Shown here piece by piece: positions 36,019-45,716 of a stretch of DNA of 64,000 nucleotides (position 1 is the first letter of the stretch; every line of letters begins with the position of its first letter). The notes beneath the pieces are model-generated. The model did no database searches and was not told the DNA's origin. It saw only the letters and a program-made list of their open reading frames with translations. This stretch comes from Clostridium beijerinckii (GTDB taxonomy: Bacteria; Bacillota; Clostridia; Clostridiales; Clostridiaceae): assembly GCA_003129525.1 (NCBI GenBank), contig CP029329.1:4028001-4092000 (forward strand). The letters run 5' to 3'. Position numbers and translations under genes: made by a program.

Positions 36019-37335
36019 TTAATCTCTCCAAATATGCCACAAAGCATTATTTGTGCCTTTAACAAATACGTCAGTTCTATTAGGTCCCCAAGATACTGCA
36101 GTAGGATCAGATGTAAGTGTTCCTCCTATAGTCTGCCAGTTACCCCAACGTGAGCCATTCCAAGACTTAGTGATTAACTGATTATTGAGATTTCTTGCAA
36201 ATACTTCGAGTCTATTATCAGCTCTTGATGATACTGCGGGGGCTGATGTTATATTACCCCCAAGATCTTCAAAATCACTCCAACTAGCGCCATCCCACCA
36301 TTTATGATATAGACGATTTCCCTGACCGCGAGCAAATACATCAATTCTATTATTTCCCCATGAAACAGCAGCCGGAGAAGATGTTAGATTCCCACCGAGA
36401 TTTTCCCACTCACTCCATGCAGTACCGTTCCAATATTTATGATAAAGAGCATTATCACTTCCACGAACAAATGTATCAAGTCTGTTTTGTGCCCAAGAAG
36501 AAACTGCTGGAGCAGAAGTTAATGTACCACCAAGATCTTCCCAGTCACTCCAACGAGATCCATCCCAATATTTATGATACATAGCATTAGTTGTGCCTCT
36601 ACCAAAAACATCAATTCTATTATTTCCCCATGAAACAGCAGCTGGAGCTGAAGTTAAAGTACCTCCAAGGTTTTCGAACTCACTCCACCGAGAGCCATTC
36701 CAGTATTTATGATATAATGCGCCATCAGTACCTGTTACAAAGGTATCAAGCCTGTTTGGTGCCCAAGAAGAAACTGCTGGGGAAAAAGTCAAAACTCCAC
36801 CAAGGTCCTCCCATTGACTCCATTTACTACCAGGACCTGGCTCAGGTACTGGAGTAGGTAATGGTTTAGGTGGAACATTTCTATTTCTAAGAGTAAATTC
36901 TATTATATCCCTAAAGGTACGGTTAACAACATTGTTAGGTACTCCGGAAGTACTAAGAAAAGAAAAAATTGTGTAATATTTTCTTCTAAAATTATTGTAA
37001 ATAGTATTTATTTGTTGATTAATATTTCCTTTATATTTTGGTGCCTCATCTAAAGTAAAGGAAATAGCTTCTCTAAAGTAATTCTCTATTACTCTTTGAA
37101 CTTCCCTCAAGATTTGTGGTTGCTGGTTATTAATCATTCTAAATATTCTAGTTACTTCCTGTTCAGGAGCTCTAGTGTCATTTAAGTAGCTTTCTTGAGA
37201 AAATAAGTCAAAATGTTCGAGTTCAGTGTCATCCTCATCTTCATAGTTACTTAATTTTCTCATTTGTTCATAAAAAAATGGGCAAACATTTTCTTGTATG
37301 CAATAAGGACAATAAGTATTTTCATTATTATGCAT
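36019..37335 (-). CDS. PLL/DUF346-like beta-propeller (lectin-like) repeat protein
   Basis: The 438-residue product has an N-terminal region with clustered cysteines (C-P-Y-C-I-Q-E-N-V-C-P) and helices, then a Pro-rich hinge (P-K-P-L-P-T-P-V-P-E-P). Six repeats of about 47 residues follow, of the form W-x-x-W-E-D-L-G-G then N-R-L-D-x-F then L-Y-H-K-Y-W. Such repeats form sugar-binding propellers in Photorhabdus lectin-like proteins. No signal peptide is visible. Odd and even repeats differ (S-S-W-A versus V-S-W-G), so the array grew by doubling pairs. Ligand unknown; the Cys-rich head may be a spore or toxin-like attachment part. Confidence 0.8.
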   Translation of the reverse strand: MHNNENTYCPYCIQENVCPFFYEQMRKLSNYEDEDDTELEHFDLFSQESYLNDTRAPEQEVTRIFRMINNQQPQILREVQRVIENYFREAISFTLDEAPKYKGNINQQINTIYNNFRRKYYTIFSFLSTSGVPNNVVNRTFRDIIEFTLRNRNVPPKPLPTPVPEPGPGSKWSQWEDLGGVLTFSPAVSSWAPNRLDTFVTGTDGALYHKYWNGSRWSEFENLGGTLTSAPAAVSWGNNRIDVFGRGTTNAMYHKYWDGSRWSDWEDLGGTLTSAPAVSSWAQNRLDTFVRGSDNALYHKYWNGTAWSEWENLGGNLTSSPAAVSWGNNRIDVFARGQGNRLYHKWWDGASWSDFEDLGGNITSAPAVSSRADNRLEVFARNLNNQLITKSWNGSRWGNWQTIGGTLTSDPTAVSWGPNRTDVFVKGTNNALWHIWRD

Positions 37336-37683
37336 AAGAGATCTCCTTATATTTTACTTGCTATGGATCTATACCCTATTAATTTTATTTTATGTTTAAA
37401 GCTAATTAATGTTCCACCAATTCGAAGATGGTATTTATTTATCAAGAATTACAAACTCTCCAATCTTCGGAATAGTTTCGTTTACATTAAATAATTTGTT
37501 CTCATTGTTTTGGCTCTAAATGTGGAGAAACGATTATACTCTACTCTCCGTTAGGTTAGTATCTTACAATATACGTGCATACTATTATTTTAGGTATATT
37601 ATATATATAATATTTATAAATCAACTTTTCAATTATGTTTCTTAAATAGTAAAATAGAAGAGTTTTTAATATGCCTGAATGAA

Positions 37684-37724
37684 AAATCCTCCGCAACACT
37701 TATATTAAGTATTGTGGAGGATTT
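37684..37724. terminator. Intrinsic terminator after the two-P-loop ATPase gene
   Basis: AAATCCTCC, CAACACTTA pair with TAAGT, TTG, GGAGGATTT with small mismatches; the loop is TAT. T-rich flank on the minus strand. Nearby 37749-37772 holds the short tandem CTCTTAT. The rest of 37336-37793 shows nothing clear. Confidence 0.75.
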
Positions 37725-37793
37725 AAATGTTTGTGATGAACTACAACTATCTCTTATCTCTTATCTCTTATTCAATTTTAGTAAATTCCGCAC

Positions 37794-38879
37794 TTACTTA
37801 TGATATCTAATAATCTTTTTATAGAGATCCTTATAAATTCCATCAATCACTTTAAAGTCTGTAGCCTCAATATAGAACTTCTCCAATTCGTCATGATAAT
37901 CTTTAGCCATAGCAAGGTGAGCTGTCCCTTTATTGATACAAAGTTTGTATCGAGCTGCAATATCTGAGATCTCCGTTTCATAAGTCTCATCTGTATTGGC
38001 GTTAATTAATTCCGCATACATATCAATAACAGAATCACCATCACGACTTGGGAAATATTCATGTGGAGCAGTGCTATCAAATATACAGATATTTAATTCT
38101 GGGAAAAGCAGCATATCTAAACTGTCTGGATCAAAACCACAATGATAAACCTCTACATCTATCCCCAGGGATTTAGCCCTCTCCAGTATCTTCTTTAACA
38201 TTGTTGATTTACCTGAACCTGGTCGACCTTTTATAAAATAATTTTGGGCAATATTTTCTGTAATATTTTCTACAAAATTAATCGAACCATAAGGTGTAGA
38301 ACCACCAAAAAAACGATCTTTTATGCAACTAGTTTTATTTAAGTGTGTGGTTCCAAATAATTTATTAATAACCTCTTCTGTTAGTTCATCGGCCTTTGAA
38401 AAATTCATATTTTCAATATAGATTTTTTCCCATTCATCATGAACCTTTAGACCTTTTGCAAACTCATCATAAGCCTTTTCATAACATTGCTTAATCTTGT
38501 TTTGAATATCTAGAATTTCCTTTGCATGAGTTTCTAGTTTATCTGTGTCCCAACTCACTCCCAAATTTACATACTCTTCAATAGCTCCTGGTGCTGTTGG
38601 TTCAATAACATGTGGTGCAGTCCCATCAACTATGCCCACACCTAGTTTTGGAACAATAACCCCATCTAGAGAATCAGGATCTGAAGAACAATGTACATAC
38701 TCAACATCATATTTAAGCGTCTCTAACTCTTTACCAATTTTTTTCATTATAGTAGACTTTCCTGTTCCTGGTCCTCCCTTAAGGATAAAGAGTTTAGTTA
38801 ATGATTGTATATTACTTCTAAACAAATTACGGAATCCTTTGGCTGTGTTTCCGCAAGTAAAAAAATGCTTTGTACTCAT
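37794..38879 (-). CDS. Two-P-loop ATPase of the PRK06851 type
   Basis: The 361-residue protein consists of two similar halves. Each has a Walker A motif (G-G-P-G-T-G-K-S-T at about 35 and G-R-P-G-S-G-K-S-T at about 220) followed by H-C-S-S-D-P-D-S-L-D or H-C-G-F-D-P-D-S-L-D and then D-G/S-T-A-P-H. This is a conserved but uncharacterised clostridial/bacillar ATPase family. There is no membrane segment; the duplicated design suggests a tandem nucleotide kinase-like fold. It stands alone downstream of a PHP gene. Confidence 0.75.
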   Translation of the reverse strand: MSTKHFFTCGNTAKGFRNLFRSNIQSLTKLFILKGGPGTGKSTIMKKIGKELETLKYDVEYVHCSSDPDSLDGVIVPKLGVGIVDGTAPHVIEPTAPGAIEEYVNLGVSWDTDKLETHAKEILDIQNKIKQCYEKAYDEFAKGLKVHDEWEKIYIENMNFSKADELTEEVINKLFGTTHLNKTSCIKDRFFGGSTPYGSINFVENITENIAQNYFIKGRPGSGKSTMLKKILERAKSLGIDVEVYHCGFDPDSLDMLLFPELNICIFDSTAPHEYFPSRDGDSVIDMYAELINANTDETYETEISDIAARYKLCINKGTAHLAMAKDYHDELEKFYIEATDFKVIDGIYKDLYKKIIRYHK

Positions 38880-38970
38880 AGATTTCCTTCCCTACTTTAT
38901 TATCTCTCATTAATTATTGTATGGAAGGATGTACTATTAAGTGAATTTATTCTTACATGTGTTTTTTAAG

Positions 38971-39013
38971 AAAAGCCTAATTCCTATACTAAAAGTATTG
39001 GAATTAAGCTTTT
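38971..39013 (-). terminator. Terminator of the PHP-type gene
   Basis: AAAAGCCTAATTCC...AGTAT pairs with ATACT...GGAATTAAGCTTTT. It overlaps the last codons of the frame ending at 39012 and is followed by T-rich sequence on the minus strand. Confidence 0.7.
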
Positions 39014-40026
39014 AAACTTTAAACTTATTTACTTCCTCAATCATTTCATTAGTCATACTAGTAAGTGTTTGTGAAGCTGATGCTACTTCTTCTGTTGAAG
39101 CACTCATCTCCTCTGATGACGCAGAGATTTCTTGTGAAGATGCTGAGATTTCAACTGATATTGAAGATAACCCATCCACTCTAGTCAATATATTATTCTT
39201 ATCAATATCTATATTTTCAGCAGAACTTTTAACTATTTGAATTTTAGGACTTACTTGATTCACTGCTTCTATAATTTTATCAAAAGTACAGAATTTTCGG
39301 AAACCAATGTTTTTTAAATCCTCTTTCACTTGCCTTATGTTATCTCCTAAATCACTTTCCTTATGGCTGTCAGATCCTATGGTTATAATTTTGCCACCTA
39401 GTTCATAATACCAAGTAAGTATTGTTTTGGAAGGAGTAAGATCAGGTAATCCGTATCGATAGGATGAAGTATTTACTTCGATACCTTTTCCATCAGCAAT
39501 GACTATTTTTAATAATCTCTTCATTCACAGTATCATCTAATATTCCTATCTGATCATAACATTTAATCATGTCTAAATGTCCCAATACACTGTAGTCCTT
39601 ATAATTAGTCACTATGTTTAAAATTGCGATATAATAATTATGGTTATACTGTAATTGATTTTTTCCTTTTTGATATTCATAATTCCAGAATTCTTTATCA
39701 TCTATCTGGTGATTTGATAAAATAACAAAGTCAAAATCATTCTTAGCAAAATCATCTTCAAATTCTGGTATTTTATGCATCTGCACTCCAAATTCAATCC
39801 CACACTTCAAGATAATCTTATCTTTATATTTATTCATAAGACGCTTATATTCTTTAAAATACACCTCATAATCAATTAAATGAGTATCATCATCCATAAA
39901 ATAATCCACATGGTCAGTAAAACATATCTCATTTAAACCAATATCAATTGCATGCTTCACCACTTCTTCCATTGGATAATCTGAATCACTCGAAAAACTT
40001 GTATGTACATGGTAATCTGCTAACAT
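39012..40026 (-). pseudogene. PHP-domain phosphoesterase (HisK-like) with chemoreceptor-like tail, split by a frameshift
   Basis: From ATG 40026 the first frame (177 residues) starts L-A-D-Y-H-V-H-T-S-F-S-S-D-S, with F-T-D-H and N-H-Q typical of histidinol-phosphatase HisK. It runs out at TGA near 39493. The next frame takes over at 39524 in an overlap and continues the family sequence (I-G-S-D-S-H). Removing one A from the five-A run (T39506-39510 on plus) joins both halves: E-E-I-I-K-I-V-I-A-D-G-K-G. The last ~55 residues do not belong to PHP; they repeat S-A-S-S-E-E-M and end V-N-K-F-K-V like chemoreceptor C-termini. A real frameshift, slippage or a sequencing error could explain it. Confidence 0.8.
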
Positions 40027-40176
40027 TTTTAAATACCTCCCAATTTTAAATTTTATTATTTAATGTATATTTTTCATTTAAATCTTTATATATAATAATC
40101 TACAAGAATGTATTTATATTATATATAAAATATAACCACATTAGTAAATTTATTGTGTAAAGTTAATTGATTATAA

Positions 40177-40220
40177 AAAAATAAAGCTAGGGTTTATTTT
40201 TAAACCCTAACTTTATTTTT
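40177..40220. terminator. Strong intrinsic terminator
   Basis: AAAATAAAGCTAGGGTTTA pairs with TAAACCCTAACTTTATTTT (one mismatch) with A-rich and T-rich flanks on both sides. It lies between the PHP gene start and a micro-ORF, and can end transcription in either direction. Confidence 0.85.
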
Positions 40221-40254
40221 TTGAAAGATAAGTGTACTTATGGGGACTTTAAAA

Positions 40255-40302
40255 TCATTTTCGGAGTAATCCCCAAATATTATTGTTAAAATCATTTTCC
40301 AT
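40255..40302 (-). CDS. Possible 15-residue micro-ORF
   Basis: ATG 40302 has AAAGAGGTG six bases upstream. The frame reads M-E-N-D-F-N-N-N-I-W-G-L-L and stops at TGA 40255. It is followed about 35 bp later by the strong terminator at 40177-40220. It may be a remnant of a longer gene or a genuine peptide. Low confidence. Confidence 0.3.
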   Translation of the reverse strand: MENDFNNNIWGLLRK

Positions 40303-40430
40303 GAGAATCACCTCTTTCAAATATTATTGTGTGCAGTATTAAATTAAATATACATGAAAATAAAACTTCTTGAATAATTCTATAACTTCAACTCAAACTA
40401 ATTCATATTAGTTAAAGGAGCGTTGATATT

Positions 40431-40574
40431 ATGTTCGTAGATAGAAAAGATGCAGGAGAAAAACTTTCTATAGCACTTGCGAAATTTAAAGATGAAAATC
40501 CTATTATTCTTGCTATCCCAAGAGGAGGAATAGTAACAGCTTATGATACCATTAAAAATTTTGGATTTGAGTGG
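40431..40574 (+). pseudogene. Phosphoribosyltransferase, N-terminal stub
   Basis: ATG 40431 follows AAAGGAG. The first ~48 residues (F-x-D-R-K-D-A-G-E-K-L and P-I-I-L-A-I-P-R-G-G-I-V) are the start of the Rv0571c-type phosphoribosyltransferase family. The frame then passes at about 40575 into transposase sequence without a stop. The catalytic PRPP loop and the rest of the enzyme are absent from the window. Confidence 0.75.
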
Positions 40575-41746
40575 GAGATGAAACCTGTTCCAAATAAACA
40601 ATCTGGTGCAGATCATCTTCAATCCATGCTTGTTAATATACTAGAAAATAATACTTTTAAAGCTATAATAATCCACTTAGAATTCACTTCATTTTATGGA
40701 GTACATATAGCTAACTTTTTATCTGCAAGCGAAAAACTTATGCCCTACAAACCCTATGTTTACTGCTTGAATCCTAAGGAAGTTGCTAACTATAAGAACT
40801 CCTTTAATGCTCTTGATAAAAATGACGGTATTGACTCTTTTGTCATAGCTGACTTTGCAAGAGTTGGCAGAATTCATACTGAGTCTTGACGTGATTCTCA
40901 ATACCTTGCCTTGCAAAGGCTTACCAGACATAGGCTTCACATAGTAGAATGCTTTACTAGAGAAAAAACTTACATATTATCTAATGTGTTTCTCAAGTTT
41001 GTGAATTTGCTTTGTTACAAGGTAATGAACATCCTTTTTCTGACAAATATGGCGCTACCGCTTCTTCGATATTAACTCAGTTTTTATTTTCCGAAGTCAT
41101 TGCAAATGCTTCAATAGAAGAACTTGTTGATTTCGTCAGTACAAAAAACCGAAAGAGAATTTCAAATCCACAGATAACCTCTGAAATTCTTCATCAGGCG
41201 GCCCGTAATTATACCGCCTTGATAAATGCTTGTATGAACCGTTCACAACACCAATTGCTTGCTCTTTTAATTGTATTCGGGGTTTTGAAAAAGAACTGAA
41301 AACTATTAATAAAGCCATTGAAAAAGCAGTTATAATCATGAATGCCGTGAAATATCAAATTTTGATGTCCATTCCCAGATTCGCTCCGGTGTATTCTAGT
41401 GGTATTCTTGCTGAATTAGGTAGCGTTCAAGCATTTCCTAGTAATGATGCTGTTGCTAAATATGCAAGCATAGTGTGGAAAGAAAATCAATCTGCAGTTT
41501 CAAGGCTGAAAACACACCAATCCGCAAAGCAGGTAACCTTATTTGCGCTATTACCTGCTAAGAGCTGCTGGAAGTGCCCTAAGACACATTCCGGAATATA
41601 ATGAGTTCTATCAAAAGAAATATGCTGAATTTACTACTCATCAGCATAAACGCGCACTCGCATTAACTTCTCGTAAATTAATTCGTTTGATTTTCGGATT
41701 GCTAGCTAAAAATCTACTCTACTCTGCAAATGGGGTAGCTAAATAA
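40575..41746 (+). mobile_element. Decayed IS110-family transposase, 5' truncated
   Basis: Pieces in at least three frames add up to an IS110 transposase lacking its N-terminal DEDD start. They include Q-S-G-A-D-H-L, T-S-F-Y-G-V-H-I-A-N-F-L (family L-E-A-T-S-F-Y-G), L-N-P-K-E-V-A-N-Y-K and S-F-N-A-L-D-K-N-D. The second half has I-L-M-S-I-P-R-F-A-P-V-Y-S-S-G (the transposase_20 domain) and finally L-L-A-K-N-L-L-Y-S-A-N-G. Stops and shifts occur near 40889, 41240-41300 and 41540-41600. No function expected. Confidence 0.85.
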
Positions 41747-41928
41747 TTTTATAAATTTTTGCGAACGTACATTTATTTTAAGCTGTATGTTTATTAAAGT
41801 TTTATTAAAGTTACCCTTTTTTATCAAAATTATTTAATTTTCTTTTCATTTTATTATTGATATATTACCAAATTGTTTAAATATTCTAAAGTATATTACT
41901 CCAAAACTACCAACTTATTATGTAAAAA

Positions 41929-41968
41929 ACAGTAGATAGTTTTGTTTTTACACAAAACTATCTACTGT
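41929..41968 (-). terminator. Terminator overlapping the end of the DeoR gene
   Basis: ACAGTAGATAGTTTTGT and ACAAAACTATCTACTGT are exact reverse complements with a short loop. The stop codon of the DeoR regulator (41948-41950) falls inside. T6 follows on the minus strand. It ends the threonate-type operon. Confidence 0.85.
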
Positions 41969-42709
41969 CCCTAAAATTTTAGTTTCGCCATTTTTCAGAA
42001 TGGCTTTTTCTTCTTCATTAAATTCATAATCGGTAACAATATAAGTATAATCTGTTAATGAATTCACATATGCCAGAGCTCTCCTGTTAAATTTGGATTT
42101 GTCTGACACAATAAATGACTGCTGACATTGACCAACAATTTGTTTCTTTAGAAATGCTTTGTCAGCTGTAGGCGTCATCACATTAAGTTTTTCATCAATA
42201 GCAGCTGTTCCGAAAAATCCAATGTCAAACTTCATATTTTCCAACATATGCATTGCATAATAACCATGGATACTACCTGTACTTTTTTGCACAGTCCCAC
42301 CACAAATTATCAGCTCTACATTGCTGTTTCTCAGAAGGCGAACAATCTCCAAGTCGTTTGATAGTACTGTAATATTATCAATATTCATAATTCCTTTGGC
42401 TATTTCAAAGGTTGTGGTACCTGCATCTAAGTAGACTGCATCTCCCTCTTTTACAAAGCTTGCACATATAGCGGCTAAAGCTTCTTTTTCCTGCCTGTTA
42501 GTAGTCAACTTATCTTCATAAGTAATCTCCTGCTTATAAACCGCACCGCCATGGCATCTTTCAATAACCCCGTCTTCATCTAACTTTTCAAGGTCTCTCC
42601 GGATTGTCATGGTACTTACATTCAATTCTTTTGCAAGCGTATCAACCTGGACGCTACCTTTTTTTTTAATAATGTTTATTATCTTTAACTGTCGTTCAGC
42701 GATTAACAT
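41948..42709 (-). CDS. DeoR-family transcriptional regulator
   Basis: ATG 42709 (M-L-I-A-E-R-Q) has GGGAGGT eight bases upstream; the upstream in-frame ATG overlaps that site. The 253-residue protein has the DeoR wHTH: I-I-N-I-I-K-K-K-G-S-V-Q-V and V-S-T-M-T-I-R-R-D-L-E-K-L. The sugar-isomerase-like effector domain carries D-A-G-T-T-T and S-D-K-S-K-F. It ends an operon with permease, kinase and dehydrogenase genes and should sense a phosphorylated intermediate. The repeated boxes upstream of pdxA2 are its probable sites. Confidence 0.93.
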   Translation of the reverse strand: MLIAERQLKIINIIKKKGSVQVDTLAKELNVSTMTIRRDLEKLDEDGVIERCHGGAVYKQEITYEDKLTTNRQEKEALAAICASFVKEGDAVYLDAGTTTFEIAKGIMNIDNITVLSNDLEIVRLLRNSNVELIICGGTVQKSTGSIHGYYAMHMLENMKFDIGFFGTAAIDEKLNVMTPTADKAFLKKQIVGQCQQSFIVSDKSKFNRRALAYVNSLTDYTYIVTDYEFNEEEKAILKNGETKILGTVDSFV

Positions 42710-42783
42710 GTTTATACCTCCCATTTCTCACATTAATAATATATGAAATTAAGAGATTTTTCAATTAAATCCGTAAAGATTAC

Positions 42784-44160
42784 CTAGCCAAAGATAGCAT
42801 TTAATACTAATAATGTAGCTAATGATGTAAAACAGCATAAAGTTGATGTAACAGTCCATACCCTCATTTGCTCTTTTGTGTTTTCAATTCCTATTGATTC
42901 ATTAATTACCCAAAAATAAGAATCATTGAAATAAGAAAAGAATATTGCGCCTATACATGCAGCTAGTCCAGCAAATACTGGATCAAGTCCTAATTGTGTA
43001 ATCATAGGTGCAGTTACTGAAGCTGCAGTAAGCATTGCAACAGAACCTGAACCTTGAATAACTCTTAATAATAATGAGATAATGAAAGGTAAAAGGATTG
43101 CTGGAATAGGTGTACTTGCAATTGCGCTTGCAATGTAATCTCCAAGACCACTATTTTGGATAATAGCGCCTAGAGCTCCGCCACCACCAACTAACAGCAT
43201 TAATTTACCGCTTGCTTTCAGTCCTTCTTCCATTGAGCCTAAAGTCTTTTCTTTGCTCATACCGTTTGTTAAAAAAATAATAGCGAGCAGTAGACCAATA
43301 GCTAAAGCAATGATTGGTGTGCCAATAAATGCTAAGATAATTCCTATGATGTTATTATTCAGACCAACTGTACTTAAAATATTATTTACCAATATTAAAA
43401 GAATTGGTACTAAAATTGGTGCAAAAGCCTTTAGTGCAGATGGTAATTTTTCATCTGAATCAATTGCATTTGTTGAATCTGCACTGGCAACAAGTCTTTT
43501 TTCTGGACGAATCCAAGCTTGGTCACCTTCACCTGGTAGCTGATATATCTTGTTATCCATATATTTTGCATAAATTACAACAACAATAGCTGAAGGAATT
43601 GATATCAAAGTACCAAATAACATCATCTTTCCGATGTTTGCCCCTAAAATTCCGGCAACGCCAATAGGTCCAGCTGCTGGTGGTACTAAACTGTGGCTTA
43701 GCACTAAACCGCCTGCTAAAGCTATGCCAAGAGCAACTACAGATTTTTTAGATTTTTTTGAAAGTCCTTTTACTAATGGGGCTAAAATAATAAATCCAGA
43801 AGTACAAAAAATTGATAATGAGGTCACAAAACCTGCTGCCGTTAATGCCTCTTCTTCTTTGTTTTTTCCAAGTAACTTGATAAATGTATTGGCCATAACA
43901 TTTGTTGCTTTTGAATCTTCCAACAGTTTCCCAAGCATAACACCAAACCCAATAATAATACCAATACTACTTAATGTCTTTCCGAATCCAGCCGGAATAG
44001 CCTGAGTGATGGCAGTTAAGTTCATGCCTCCAATAACACCAATTATCACTGCACATACTATTAAAGCTAAAAATACATGTATTTTTGTTTTTGTAACAAG
44101 ATAAATTAATAAAACCATTCCAATTATAAGACCTAATACCATTTGCATCTGTGCACTCAT
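42784..44160 (-). CDS. GntP-family permease, probable threonate/erythronate uptake
   Basis: ATG 44160 follows AGAAGAGG; the longer frame starts inside the upstream spacer. The 458-residue protein has about 12-14 helices with the GntP features I-G-I-I-I-G-F-G-V-M-L-G-K-L-L-E-D-S, L-V-P-P-A-A-G-P and N-D-S-Y-F-W. GntP members import gluconate and other sugar acids with protons. Its place between a four-carbon acid sugar kinase and a DeoR regulator predicts D-threonate or D-erythronate as substrate. Confidence 0.88.
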   Translation of the reverse strand: MSAQMQMVLGLIIGMVLLIYLVTKTKIHVFLALIVCAVIIGVIGGMNLTAITQAIPAGFGKTLSSIGIIIGFGVMLGKLLEDSKATNVMANTFIKLLGKNKEEEALTAAGFVTSLSIFCTSGFIILAPLVKGLSKKSKKSVVALGIALAGGLVLSHSLVPPAAGPIGVAGILGANIGKMMLFGTLISIPSAIVVVIYAKYMDNKIYQLPGEGDQAWIRPEKRLVASADSTNAIDSDEKLPSALKAFAPILVPILLILVNNILSTVGLNNNIIGIILAFIGTPIIALAIGLLLAIIFLTNGMSKEKTLGSMEEGLKASGKLMLLVGGGGALGAIIQNSGLGDYIASAIASTPIPAILLPFIISLLLRVIQGSGSVAMLTAASVTAPMITQLGLDPVFAGLAACIGAIFFSYFNDSYFWVINESIGIENTKEQMRVWTVTSTLCCFTSLATLLVLNAIFG

Positions 44161-44192
44161 AATAAAACCTCTTCTCTCATATTTATTTTTAA

Positions 44193-45482
44193 CTACATTT
44201 TGTTTCTTAAATAGTCTACACAAGTAACAAGTGTCATCTCATCACCAACTAATCCACCCTTAGTAATCATAGGTGTTTTATCAAACTCTCCACCAATTAC
44301 TATGTTGTAAATAGCTAGTGGAACAACTTCATCTCTAACATCAAATCCTACTGATTTTATCTTTTCGCAGAATGCAGCTGATATATCGCCACCAGATGTA
44401 TAGATTCCTCCTATTTTACTTCCAAGTTCTTTTCTAATTCTATAAACTATGTCTGCAACTGAATTTGTAACATAACCAGCACTTTCACTCTTACTGTAGC
44501 CATAAGTTTTATTCAATTCTCCAAAGGCAAGTACATCACTGTCATCAATTGTCGTAACAACTGCTAAAATCTCATATTCACTTTCATTTGCAATAATTTC
44601 ATCTACCACACGGTTAATCTCTTCTTCCCTTGTTTCAGCATCTAGGAATTTGATAGTATCCGTTTTTACTATTAAAGGATTATATTTTTCTCTTAGTGTT
44701 TTAATCTGCTTTCTTGTTAAATTGCTGGCACTTCCGATTCCACATAATATCTTTTTCTCATTTTTAACTTGTAAACTCTTTGCAAAAAGTTCTTTCGCAA
44801 CAGCTGCGGTGAAGCTGCCTGGATCAATAGCAACAAATTTTAATTGGGTTGCAATACAACCTTTTGCAATCTCTATAATATCTTCATTTGTTCTAGCATC
44901 AACTACTACAATTCTATTGTCTTTTGCTGATTTTAAAACTGATTCTTTGATAACATCTGCACCTTTTAATACTTCCTCTAAAGCTACATAACCAACACTA
45001 TATTTACTTTGTCTTTTTACAATTTCTGTTACTTTTGAACTTGTAACAGGAGAAGTTGGATCCTTAGCAACTTCTGTTCTTTCAAGTGGTACATTATTGA
45101 CTAATAGATAATTACCTATGCAAGTACGACCTGAACCTGGAAAAGATGCAACCACAACTGCGATAGTGTCATCACCTAGTGTTTCAATAATACTGTCAAT
45201 TTCACTTCCTACATTTCCACGTAGAGTTGAATCAATACGTTTACTAAATAACAAATCTTTCTTTCCTTCAAATAACAAAGCTGATTTTTTGACTCTGTCA
45301 TAAGCTTCTTCTTTAGAAATACCTCTACTGTTTGTACTAATACATAGCACATCAAAAGCTGAAAACTGATTCATATCTTCAGTTTTTAAAATTGTTCCTA
45401 CTGTAAACCCATCCTGTGCCAAAATAGCACCCGTATCATTAGCTCCCGTTAAATCATCTGCAATAATTACTGTTTTTAACAT
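44193..45482 (-). CDS. dtnK: Four-carbon acid sugar kinase (DUF1537; D-threonate/erythronate kinase type)
   Basis: ATG 45482 is chosen for its AGGAGG; the upstream ATG has none. The 429-residue protein begins L-K-T-V-I-I-A-D-D-L-T-G-A-N-D-T-G, the family N-terminal sugar-acid site, and has S-T-L-R-G-N-V-G in the first domain. The C-terminal nucleotide part carries T-S-G-G-D. Such kinases phosphorylate D-threonate or D-erythronate at position 4 in a pathway ending in dihydroxyacetone phosphate. Together with the adjacent PdxA2 this fits the known OtnK/DtnK-PdxA2 route. Which of the two acids is used is uncertain. Confidence 0.88.
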   Translation of the reverse strand: MLKTVIIADDLTGANDTGAILAQDGFTVGTILKTEDMNQFSAFDVLCISTNSRGISKEEAYDRVKKSALLFEGKKDLLFSKRIDSTLRGNVGSEIDSIIETLGDDTIAVVVASFPGSGRTCIGNYLLVNNVPLERTEVAKDPTSPVTSSKVTEIVKRQSKYSVGYVALEEVLKGADVIKESVLKSAKDNRIVVVDARTNEDIIEIAKGCIATQLKFVAIDPGSFTAAVAKELFAKSLQVKNEKKILCGIGSASNLTRKQIKTLREKYNPLIVKTDTIKFLDAETREEEINRVVDEIIANESEYEILAVVTTIDDSDVLAFGELNKTYGYSKSESAGYVTNSVADIVYRIRKELGSKIGGIYTSGGDISAAFCEKIKSVGFDVRDEVVPLAIYNIVIGGEFDKTPMITKGGLVGDEMTLVTCVDYLRNKM

Positions 45483-45716
45483 TTTACTTCCTCCTAAACA
45501 TTTATTATTAATCGTTTGCAAACTTCTGCAAACTTTTGCTTTTTCTAATTTTTAATGTTAGATTTTTATACATTCTTCTACTGTGTTATAATAATATTAT
45601 TAATATTAATGACAAAATTGGGATAAACATAATATTTTTTTATTAGAAAATATAAATAATTATATCTATCGTTTACATTTAGCATATTTTTAAACTGTGT
45701 AAATTCTATAATAATT

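Noticed and set aside
37379..37490. Inverted repeat (CGAAGAT.../...ATCTTCGG) upstream of the propeller gene
   Set aside because: Arms are interrupted and far apart; not better than chance in AT-rich sequence, and no riboswitch consensus fits.
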